In this document: piece by piece, positions 1 to 5,988 of the stretch
How the letters are laid out: the number at the start of each line of letters is the position of its first letter
Numbering within the stretch: the first letter of the stretch is position 1
Program-made: the position numbers and the translations under genes
Origin: JAVBMV01 sp031552145
GTDB lineage: Bacteria > Myxococcota > Myxococcia > Myxococcales > UBA5297
DNA: 64,000 bases
Assembly (NCBI GenBank): GCA_031552145.1
Contig: JAVBMV010000006.1
Span: 1 to 64,000, forward strand
Direction: 5' to 3'
The notes under the pieces: model-generated
Database searches by the model: none
What the model was told of the DNA's origin: nothing
The model's input: the letters and a program-made list of their open reading frames with translations, nothing else

Positions 1-137
1 ACGATGTCCCACGCGTGCAGTGATCTCCCGTCGATCCCGTGCGCTCGCGCCCATGCTCCGATGCTGACCCTTGCCGCCTTAACCGCCTGCAGTGCTCGCC
101 GGGCTTCCGCCTCACTCGCTATCTTCCGTCGCTCCAT
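1..137 (-). CDS. Partial IS66-type accessory/transposase protein (N-terminus)
   Basis: The reverse strand reads from an ATG at 137, seven bases after an AGGAGG ribosome-binding site, without a stop to the window edge (46 codons visible). The translation has the pattern RRKI..EAEARRALQAV, then WARAHGIDGRSLHAW, an N-terminal helix-turn-helix segment that I associate with the short IS66-family accessory proteins (TnpA/Orf1), which probably bind the element ends. The rest of the gene and the element lie outside the window, so I cannot tell whether it is intact. No inverted repeat was recognised to its right. Confidence 0.5.
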   Translation of the reverse strand, partial: MERRKIASEAEARRALQAVKAARVSIGAWARAHGIDGRSLHAWDI

Positions 138-143
138 GGACAT

Positions 144-440
144 GCCTCCTCTAGTTGCGTCGGAGGTTGGAGTGCCTCAGGCCCTGGCGTCATCCCGGTG
201 TTGCTGATTGCTCACTTTTCTGCGAAGGGGCGAAGTGCCTCGGTGAGGTCGGTTGCCATGACCCCTCCATTCTGGCCCCGACGGGCGAGGGCCGCAACGA
301 CGAGGGCGTGTAGCGGCGTCCTACGCCCTTTTCGCACCGCGAGGCGGCGTAGTCGCAACGTCCAGAATCGAGCACCCGCACCGTTCCGGCGCGCCGCGAA
401 TCAAGAGGCGCGAAGACAGAACCACCGACAGGAGCTCGCC
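144..440. other. Intergenic stretch without a recognised gene
   Basis: Open frames here are low-complexity Arg/Ala/Pro translations typical of non-coding GC-rich DNA. It probably holds the left flank of the insertion element to its left and the promoter of the DoxX gene, but no convincing -35/-10 pair or repeat was seen. Confidence 0.4.
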
Positions 441-860
441 ATGGAGATCGCAACCGCCGCACCCTCCAAATCCTCTACGTTGAATATCTTCCTCTGGATC
501 GCGCAAGCGCTGTTGGCGCTGGTCTTCGGCCTGGCCGGCGCGATGAAGCTCGGCGTGTCCGAGGCGGAGCTCGCGAAGAGCGGGAACACGCTTCCGATGG
601 CGCTCGTCCGATTCATCGGCATCGCGGAGGTGGCCGGGGCGCTTGGGATGATCTTGCCAGCGCTCACGCGCATCAAGCCGCTGCTCACGCCGCTGGCCGC
701 CATCGGTCTGGCGCTGATCATGGTGCTGGCGTCGCTGCTACACCTCTCGCGCGGCGAGTTCGCGGAGCTGCCCATTACCGTCGCACTCGGCGCCATGGCC
801 ATCTTCGTCGCCTGGGGACGTTTCAAAGGCGCACCCACTCGAGGCGCCGGGCCCTCGTAG
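441..860 (+). CDS. DoxX-family four-helix membrane protein
   Basis: A 139-residue integral membrane protein with four predicted helices (about residues 14-34, 50-70, 75-98 and 107-125). The first helix contains WIAQALLALVFGLAGAMKL and the second starts at an RFIGIAEVAGALGM segment; both are characteristic of DoxX/SURF4-like proteins. I start it at ATG 441, preceded by GGAG (431-434); the frame is open further upstream, but that part looks non-coding. DoxX proteins are implicated in redox and sulfur handling, but this subgroup has no defined reaction. The cupin gene lies 73 bases downstream in the same direction and may be co-transcribed. Confidence 0.75.
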   Translation: MEIATAAPSKSSTLNIFLWIAQALLALVFGLAGAMKLGVSEAELAKSGNTLPMALVRFIGIAEVAGALGMILPALTRIKPLLTPLAAIGLALIMVLASLLHLSRGEFAELPITVALGAMAIFVAWGRFKGAPTRGAGPS

Positions 861-933
861 GAGAGGCAGAGGGAGTACAACCCGGCGAAGTGACGGTTGT
901 AGAATTAGGTGCGCATTTGCAAGGAGAAGAACC

Positions 934-1281
934 ATGACCCAATCGCAGGACCCCAAGTCGACCGAGCGCTTCACCCACGCAAATGCCATCGAGCTGGTCG
1001 CCTACCAGCCAGGCGCCATAGTGAGCAGGGAAATACTGAAGAGGAAGAGCGGCTCTGTCACCGCCTTCGCCTTCGACAAGGATCAGGGCTTGAGCGAGCA
1101 CACCGCGCCTTTCGACGCGCTGGTCCAGGTGCTCGACGGCGCCGCGGAGATTTCGATCGGAGGCGAACCCCGCACGGTCTCGCAAGGCGAGCTGATCCTG
1201 ATGCCGGCCAATGTTCCTCACGCGCTCAGGGCGATCGAGCGCTTCAAGATGCTGCTCGTGATGATTCGAGACGTTTCTTGA
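934..1281 (+). CDS. Small cupin-domain protein
   Basis: A 115-residue single-domain cupin. The beta-barrel motifs are visible: an H in LSEHTAPFDALVQVLDG (cupin motif 1) and GELILMPANVPHAL (motif 2, P..PH). Such proteins fold as a metal-binding beta barrel and can be sensors or small-molecule enzymes; the substrate cannot be read from the sequence. AAGGAGAAG lies just ahead of ATG 934. Motif 1 keeps one of the usual histidines (EH), so metal binding is plausible but not certain. It follows the DoxX gene in the same direction. Confidence 0.75.
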   Translation: MTQSQDPKSTERFTHANAIELVAYQPGAIVSREILKRKSGSVTAFAFDKDQGLSEHTAPFDALVQVLDGAAEISIGGEPRTVSQGELILMPANVPHALRAIERFKMLLVMIRDVS

Positions 1282-1338
1282 TGAAGCAGACCTGCGGGAA
1301 ACCCGCCATCGGGTGGAGCGTCTTGGGGTCGGGGCCGT

Positions 1339-1725
1339 TCAACGCGGCACGCTCCGCCGCGAGGGTAGCTTGGCCGAGAGCCGCTTCGGCGCCTGTGCGC
1401 GGTAGCTCTCGTCTATCCAGTCCTTCAGCATCTCGAGGGGCGGCACCTCGCCCGGAGAGAAGGTCGCCGTCACCCAGCCACTCTTGCCCAGGCCGTACGC
1501 GGTCGGCTCGGCGAAGGGGAGCATGAGCGCGACCACGCCGCTTTCGGGAAGCTTGCAGGAGATGCTAAAGGGCTCGCCCTCGACGCTCAGGTAGGCGAAG
1601 GTCTTCTCCTTGACGGCCAGGTCTAGATGACCCGGCCAGGGGCTCTTGGTGTGGGCCTCGGGGTAGGCGAGGCCGAAGCTCCGCAGCGTCTTCAGGGCCT
1701 CGTCGAGGGGGTTCTTGCGCGCCAT
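1339..1725 (-). CDS. MmcQ/YjbR-family protein
   Basis: A 128-residue protein with the MmcQ/YjbR fold signature: an N-terminal helix followed by SFGLAYPEAHTKSPWPGH, then FAYLSVEGEPFSISCKLP, and a C-terminal segment GWVTATFSPGEVPPLEMLKDWIDESY. Members are double-wing proteins resembling DNA-binding CyaY-like folds; their cellular role is generally unknown. It is convergent with the cupin gene, and its start (ATG at 1725) lies 16 bases from a perfect inverted repeat at 1742-1780. Confidence 0.8.
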   Translation of the reverse strand: MARKNPLDEALKTLRSFGLAYPEAHTKSPWPGHLDLAVKEKTFAYLSVEGEPFSISCKLPESGVVALMLPFAEPTAYGLGKSGWVTATFSPGEVPPLEMLKDWIDESYRAQAPKRLSAKLPSRRSVPR

Positions 1726-1741
1726 GCGACCTCCGTGAGTC

Positions 1742-1780
1742 CTCTCTACACGCCAATGGCGCTCCGTGTCTTGTAGAGAG
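1742..1780. repeat. Perfect 9-bp inverted repeat (hairpin)
   Basis: CTCTCTACA at 1742-1750 pairs perfectly with TGTAGAGAG at 1772-1780. The 21-base loop itself contains CGCCAATGGCG. It lies between the MmcQ/YjbR start and the 3' end of the AAA ATPase. It has no T-run, so an ordinary intrinsic terminator is unlikely; an operator for the MmcQ gene or a repeat boundary is possible. Confidence 0.5.
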
Positions 1781-1800
1781 CCGGCAGAGAATCCGGTTGG

Positions 1801-1836
1801 GGCGCGGCAAGCGGTGCCCCTACATGCCCCACACGG
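1801..1836. repeat. REP-like palindrome, type a
   Basis: Contains GGCGCGGCAAGCGGTGCCCC followed by TACATGCCCCACACGG. The same sequence with one difference, including the 13-base flank ATGCCCCACACG, recurs at about 20025-20056. Its TAG (1820-1822 on the reverse strand) is the stop codon of the neighbouring ATPase gene. Confidence 0.75.
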
Positions 1837-3427
1837 TTATTGGTCGCCCTTCGAACGCCCTCTCTTCGACGAAAACCTTCTCCTCCCAGCTCTTCTCGCT
1901 GGAGGGGGCCGGGTCGAAGACGATGAGATGTGCCTCGTCGGGCTGGCAGCGCTCGGCATATTCGGCGGTCTGCGCAAGGCCCCTCTCTACCGTCGTCGCG
2001 AGGGCGCCCCACGCCACCTTCATCTCGACTACGAAGCGCTGCTCTTCGCGTTTCCCTTCTGTCTGCCGGAAGAAGCGCACAAAGAGATCGGCTCGGCCGC
2101 TCCCCAGGGCATACTCGCGCTCGATGCGACCGTCGCCGTTGACGACATATTGCAGCCATGCCTGAAGCAGGAGTTGTGGCGCCGCCTCTTCGTACAGCGA
2201 GCGCTTGCGCCATACTTCCGAGTTCTCTCGGTAGAACTGCTGGAAGCCCGCGAGCAGCTCCCGGAAATCGAGTCGACCGTCGGAGTGCCGATAGGGCGCC
2301 TCGGGTATGCGACCAGCGAGATTGACCTGCGTCGCGAAGGTGAGCGAGCGTGGGATGACCTCGCGGTAGATCTCATTGGCAATCTGAACCTTCCTGGGCC
2401 CGTTGAGCTGAATCAGCCCCAGATCCGCCACGTATTGAAGGTCCTCTTCGGCGGCGCTCTCCTCGATCTCTACTCCCTGAATCATCGGCTCGATGACTCG
2501 CCGAACGCGCGGCTCCTTCAGCTTGTCGACGAGCTGGTCCAGGTGGGTGTCACGCCGCAGGATGAGCCGCTCCTTCGCCTCCTCCACGTCTTCCAGCGCG
2601 ATGGGGCGCGCGCGGTCCTGCAGCGCAGGCATCTTCTCCGTCAGCTCTCGCGCAAGGGCGTTGACGAGCCAGGGTTGTCCCCCAGTGAGCGCCATGACCC
2701 GAGGAAAAATGTTCTCCTCGAAGAGTTGCTTCGTCTCGACCGTGTGCTGGGCGTAGAGTTTACGCACCTCCGCCTCGGAGAAGCTGCCCAGCGTCAGCGA
2801 CTCCGATTTGACATTGAAGCAGCTGCCGCCGGTGACGATCTCGCCCTTTGAGGTGTGAATCCGGTAGTCCCGCACGTCTCGGACGCCGCAGAGAACGACC
2901 GAGTGAGGGAATGGCGAGGGGCGCGAGATATAGCCGTCGCGCAGCTGGCCCAGAATCGATACCAGCGTGTCGCCCACGAGTGCGTCGATCTCATCAATGA
3001 GCAGCACGAGCGGCTTCGGAGAATGCGCGGCCCACCGCGTGAGGAGAGTAACCACCAAGCTACCGGGCTCGACCTCTTTGGCAAGAGCAGTGCCCGCCGA
3101 GGCGAGCCAGCTCTGCGGCCGGTCCGTCTGCGCTCTCAGGTTAAGCTGGGCGGCGACGATACGGTTCCCCATCTCGAGGTCATCCCGCGCCGCCTGCGCG
3201 GCCTGGACGCTAAACCGCATGGCCTCGTAGCGCCCCTCACTGTTGAGTCGGTCGACGATGGCTTGCAGCAACGTCGTCTTCCCGCTCTGCCGAGGGGCGT
3301 GCAAGACGAAGTACTTCTTCCCTTCGATGAGGGTCTGGAACGCGGGCCAATCGATCCGCTCGAACGAGTCGACGCTGTAGTGTTCCTTCGGGTCGTTGGG
3401 GCCGGCCGTGTTGAAGTGTCGGGTCAT
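1820..3427 (-). CDS. AAA-like ATPase with C-terminal PD-(D/E)XK nuclease-like domain
   Basis: A 535-residue protein. It opens with MTRHFNTAGPNDPKEHY, the start typical of the bacterial 'AAA-like' P-loop family. Walker A APRQSGKTT is at residues 44-52 and Walker B LVLLIDEID at 140-148. The C-terminal part has GRADLFV (Asp447) and, about 20 residues on, VVEMK (Glu468, Lys470), which fits a PD-(D/E)XK nuclease core; the catalytic assignment is an inference. I chose ATG 3427 because GGGAGC precedes it; in-frame starts further upstream give a tail unlike the family. The last residues (VWGM-stop) are encoded by a REP-like repeat, suggesting the original C-terminus was altered. Related genes are often lineage-specific and mobile; a defence or nucleic-acid-processing role is speculative. 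Confidence 0.75.
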   Translation of the reverse strand: MTRHFNTAGPNDPKEHYSVDSFERIDWPAFQTLIEGKKYFVLHAPRQSGKTTLLQAIVDRLNSEGRYEAMRFSVQAAQAARDDLEMGNRIVAAQLNLRAQTDRPQSWLASAGTALAKEVEPGSLVVTLLTRWAAHSPKPLVLLIDEIDALVGDTLVSILGQLRDGYISRPSPFPHSVVLCGVRDVRDYRIHTSKGEIVTGGSCFNVKSESLTLGSFSEAEVRKLYAQHTVETKQLFEENIFPRVMALTGGQPWLVNALARELTEKMPALQDRARPIALEDVEEAKERLILRRDTHLDQLVDKLKEPRVRRVIEPMIQGVEIEESAAEEDLQYVADLGLIQLNGPRKVQIANEIYREVIPRSLTFATQVNLAGRIPEAPYRHSDGRLDFRELLAGFQQFYRENSEVWRKRSLYEEAAPQLLLQAWLQYVVNGDGRIEREYALGSGRADLFVRFFRQTEGKREEQRFVVEMKVAWGALATTVERGLAQTAEYAERCQPDEAHLIVFDPAPSSEKSWEEKVFVEERAFEGRPITVWGM

Positions 3428-3536
3428 CGCGTTCGCTCCCATGGGTGGGTTCAGTAGCCCGTCCGGCCGGTACCCGCAAGGGCCCCTCTCCTTGGCTCTC
3501 TTCACCTTTGTCAGCAGGACGGTGCGGCCCGCCAGG

Positions 3537-3745
3537 CTATTTGCGCTTCGCCTTCATCGCCTTGTCGTGGCGCTTTTCGAGACGCGAAAGCTCCTTGCCA
3601 CCAACGACTTCCAGTCCCCAAAGCAGCTGGTCGAGCTCTTCCCGCACATGGGCTGCACCCAGAGCAAGAGCGTATCGGGTTCAGGAGGGTGGCCCAGGAG
3701 GTGGCGCGGGTCGTTGGCGAGAGGTAGTTTTGTCGAGCGCAACGC
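3537..3745 (-). pseudogene. Decayed small gene, frameshifted
   Basis: On the reverse strand the last 47 codons before TAG at 3537-3539 read as a plausible soluble helix (GAAHVREELDQLLWGLEVVG, then ELSRLEKRHDKAMKAKRK). A stop codon lies just upstream of them. The adjacent frame continues with a protein-like segment YLSPTTRATSWATLLNP, as expected after a single frameshift. I do not recognise the family. The alternative is chance coding character in GC-rich DNA. Confidence 0.3.
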
Positions 3746-3791
3746 ATGGCAATGCCCGTAATCCAACCCCACCCAGCAGCCCCACCAACGA

Positions 3792-4469
3792 ATGACGCTC
3801 CGCCAACGACTCCTTGCCCAGATTCCCGACGCGCCCGAAAACTTCCATCCTCGGGCGATCCTCCTTCTCTCCGCCACGCAGGTGCTCGGCAACGAGCAGG
3901 CGTTCGCTGCCATCGATCATGGCATGAAGGTCGTGGTGGTGCGGGGCGCAATCCAGGCTTCTCTCTTCGAGTCGCTGCTTCCGCGAGACGCGCGGGGCTG
4001 GTCGGTCCTCGCCCAGGAGCCAAATCCCGACTTCGCCCCGAGGGGCTGGCGTTGGCAGCGCGCGCTCTTCCTCACGAAGGAGGAGGCGACGAGCAGAGGT
4101 GATCGAGCCCCCGGCGGCCACGAACTCTTGACCGAGGCCGAGCTGCGCGCGCTGCCCACCGATCTTCGCGAAGACTTGAGCCCGCGCTTTGCACGAAACC
4201 AGATCTACGTCTCGCGCGAGAATGGACTGCCCGTTGCCTTCAGCTCGGTTACGCTTCGGACCGAGTCTTTCTTCGACGTTGGCGTCGACACGCTCGAGCC
4301 TTTCCGAAGGAGAGGGCATGCGCGGCACGCTGCTCGTCTCGTGCTCGCCGCCGAGCCGCGAGCGCGTCGCGCGCATTGGGGCGCGCTAGAATCGAACCTC
4401 GCGTCACTGGCGACCGCGGCATCGCTTGGCTTCACCACCCGCTACTCCCTGTGGGCAGCCGATCCATGA
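3792..4469 (+). CDS. GNAT-family N-acetyltransferase
   Basis: A 225-residue protein whose C-terminal half carries the GNAT acetyl-CoA-binding pattern: FFDVGVDTLEPFRRRGHARH (about residues 160-179; RRRGHA matches the Q/RxxGxG/A loop), then helix AARLVLAAE and the final strand WGALESNLASLATAASLGF. That last segment ('N..S..A..LGF') is the usual coenzyme-A-side helix. The N-terminal part is less conserved, as in two-part GNATs. The acceptor cannot be deduced. It starts at ATG 3792 with no strong ribosome-binding site. It stands alone, next to degraded genes on both sides. Confidence 0.75.
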   Translation: MTLRQRLLAQIPDAPENFHPRAILLLSATQVLGNEQAFAAIDHGMKVVVVRGAIQASLFESLLPRDARGWSVLAQEPNPDFAPRGWRWQRALFLTKEEATSRGDRAPGGHELLTEAELRALPTDLREDLSPRFARNQIYVSRENGLPVAFSSVTLRTESFFDVGVDTLEPFRRRGHARHAARLVLAAEPRARRAHWGALESNLASLATAASLGFTTRYSLWAADP

Positions 4470-4513
4470 GGTCTCGACGCGGCGGTTTGCCTCGAGCGGC
4501 GATTCAGGCAGGT

Positions 4514-4657
4514 TCACTTCCTGTGTGCAAGCCACTCATCGGACGCCCGATAAAGCTTCTCTACCAGATCAGGCCGGTCGTCCCTGGCGAGGTTCTCGGC
4601 AACCTTGATGCGGGCGCTCGGTTTCGTCGAGGTGGGGAGGGCTGGGCGGCACAGCAT
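4514..4657 (-). CDS. Short hypothetical ORF (47 aa), possibly a gene remnant
   Basis: From ATG 4657 the reverse strand encodes 47 residues ending in ARIKVAENLARDDRPDLVEK followed by LYRASDEWLAHRK. This is well-formed amphipathic helix sequence, unlike the antisense noise around it. It may be the tail of a decayed larger gene or a tiny antitoxin-like protein. No good ribosome-binding site is seen, and I do not recognise the family. Confidence 0.3.
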   Translation of the reverse strand: MLCRPALPTSTKPSARIKVAENLARDDRPDLVEKLYRASDEWLAHRK

Positions 4658-4704
4658 CCGGGCTAGGCGGCGCTGTTACGGCCGTGCCTCGCGAAAACCT
4701 TGGC

Positions 4705-5343
4705 TCAGCGAGGGCTCTTGCGCTGACGCCCAACCGTCGTTCTCGCTGAGAGAGGTTGGTCATGTCCCTCGACTCGCATACCGAAGGAGCGCGCCAACTC
4801 CACAGCGCTCGCGACAGAGATGTAGACGTCCTTCACTCGGTTTTTGGAGGGGCTCACGAATGCACCCTCTGCACCCGCTAGGTTTGCCCTCGTAACCTCC
4901 GAGCCCTCGAGATTGGCGCCCACGAGCGAGGTGCCGGTAAAGTCGGAATCGGAGAGGTCGCAGTCTAGGAAGTTCGCCTCGATGGCACGGCACCCTCGGA
5001 TGGCACACCTGCGCAGGTTGAGCCCAACGAAGGAGGCATAACGCAGATCGCACTCTTCGAAAGTGACCGAGGGATTGGGAGTCAGCGCCGTCCAGTCGAT
5101 GCCCATTAGCTTCGAGCGCCGGAAGAGTACCCCCAGGAGCGCCATACGAGCCGGGTCCATGCGGGTCAGGTCGCAATCTTCGAAGACACAGTCTTCAAGC
5201 CGGGCGCCCCTCCAGACGCTCTCCTGAAGCTTCATGTTCCGGAAGGTACAGCCCAAAAACTCCTTGCCGGAGAGGTCTGCTCTCTGTTGCTCCGACCCCT
5301 GAAGGAGCTCGTCCTGGAAGAGCGACCGCGCTTGGAAGTCCAT
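4705..5343 (-). CDS. Pentapeptide-repeat protein (Qnr/MfpA-like size)
   Basis: A 212-residue protein made largely of A(D/N)LXX-type pentapeptides: GKEFLGCTFRNMKL, ARLEDCVFEDCDLTRMD, CDLRYASFVGLNLRRCAI, ANFLDCDLSDSDFTGTSLVG and ANLEGSEVTRANLAGAE. These should fold into a right-handed quadrilateral beta-helix. A non-repeat segment (about residues 76-92) interrupts the coil, and a C-terminal helix (VASAVELARSFGM) resembles the dimerisation tail of Qnr-type proteins. Length and layout match chromosomal Qnr/MfpA-like gyrase-interacting proteins, but gyrase binding is not demonstrated. The last ~20 residues are basic and probably disordered. Confidence 0.8.
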   Translation of the reverse strand: MDFQARSLFQDELLQGSEQQRADLSGKEFLGCTFRNMKLQESVWRGARLEDCVFEDCDLTRMDPARMALLGVLFRRSKLMGIDWTALTPNPSVTFEECDLRYASFVGLNLRRCAIRGCRAIEANFLDCDLSDSDFTGTSLVGANLEGSEVTRANLAGAEGAFVSPSKNRVKDVYISVASAVELARSFGMRVEGHDQPLSARTTVGRQRKSPR

Positions 5344-5434
5344 GGCCGGATCTATACACCGGAAGGCAGCGAAGAGAGACGCAGCCTCGGCAGGGTGCCA
5401 TTGTTGCGGCGATCACCGCCAACATCCCCGGTGG

Positions 5435-5620
5435 AGGACTCGGCCCTGGCCCAGAGGCGCGCCAACATGGCGCGGCTCTACCTCGTAACCCTAGGACTCG
5501 CCCCCGAGAGGCTCACGGCCGTGGCACGGCCCACGAATTGGGCGGCGGGGCTTACCGTGACGCTCGTCGAAATCGAGACGACCGTTTCGGCCGCGCGGTG
5601 ACGGTGGGGTGGCGTGCGGG
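5435..5620 (+). pseudogene. Truncated duplicate of an OmpA-like lipoprotein 3' end
   Basis: Translates to ALAQRRANMARLYLVTLGLA, PERLTAVARPTNWAAGLTV and IETTVSAAR-stop. This is nearly identical to the last ~57 residues of the lipoprotein gene ending at 18473. The DNA match starts abruptly at AGGACTCGGCCCTGG (5435 here, 18301 there) and runs about 20 bases past the stop codon (ACGGTGGGGTGGC), so it is a copied DNA segment, not a conserved domain. There is no start codon or signal sequence; it should be non-functional. Confidence 0.85.
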
Positions 5621-5640
5621 ACTTGAATCTCGGCGCGTCG

Positions 5641-5660
5641 ATGTTATAATGATGTTATAA
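5641..5660 (+). promoter_or_regulatory. Direct repeat ATGTTATAA x2: promoter/operator of the antitoxin gene
   Basis: ATGTTATAA occurs at 5641-5649 and 5652-5660. The first copy carries a TATAAT -10-like hexamer (5644-5649). It sits 12 bases before the antitoxin ATG, overlapping the expected autoregulatory site of AbrB/Phd-type antitoxins. It is markedly AT-rich against its surroundings. Confidence 0.5.
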
Positions 5661-5672
5661 CAGGAGGTCGTC

Positions 5673-5897
5673 ATGCTCAAGAAGCTCTCTGCCATTGGAA
5701 ACAGCTACGGGATCATCATCGAGCGCCCCATCTTGGAATTGCTCGATATCGGCAAGGACACCCCGCTAGAGGTGAAGACGGACGGCCAGGCGCTCATCAT
5801 CCGGCCCGCGACGCCGATCAAGAAGGAACGTGTCCGAGAGGCGGCTCGTCGGATGATCGCTGCTCATGACGAGACGCTGCGGAAGCTTGCCAAATGA
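5673..5897 (+). CDS. AbrB/MazE-type antitoxin of a Doc-like system
   Basis: A 74-residue protein. Its N-terminal ~48 residues form a swapped-hairpin AbrB/MazE DNA-binding domain (KKLSAIGNSYGIIIERPILE, then LEVKTDGQALIIRP). The C-terminal helix VREAARRMIAAHDETLRKLA is the kind that wraps the cognate toxin. AGGAGG precedes ATG 5673. The stop overlaps the next ATG (ATGA), the standard antitoxin-toxin coupling. The toxin gene is truncated, leaving this an orphan antitoxin that may still repress its promoter repeat. Confidence 0.85.
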   Translation: MLKKLSAIGNSYGIIIERPILELLDIGKDTPLEVKTDGQALIIRPATPIKKERVREAARRMIAAHDETLRKLAK

Positions 5898-5971
5898 GCG
5901 GTCCGGATCCGGTCTTTCTTGACCTCGAGGATGTGCTGCTTCTGCATCAGGAGCGCTCCGCGTCGCGGTGA
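5894..5971 (+). pseudogene. Truncated Doc/Fic-type toxin (25 codons)
   Basis: It begins in an ATGA overlap with the antitoxin. The first 20 residues, MSGPDPVFLDLEDVLLLHQE, match the typical Doc start (VFLxLEDVLxLH). After that the frame runs into TGA at 5969. The HPFxxGN(K/R) active-site segment and everything else of a ~125-residue Doc protein are missing; the next gene begins within 20 bases. So this is a dead toxin remnant produced by deletion. Confidence 0.75.
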
Positions 5972-5988
5972 AGATGGAGAGGGCCCGC

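Noticed and set aside
4376..4895. Forward open frames between the acetyltransferase and the pentapeptide gene
   Set aside because: Composition is noise-like and they run antisense to better-supported reverse-strand genes.
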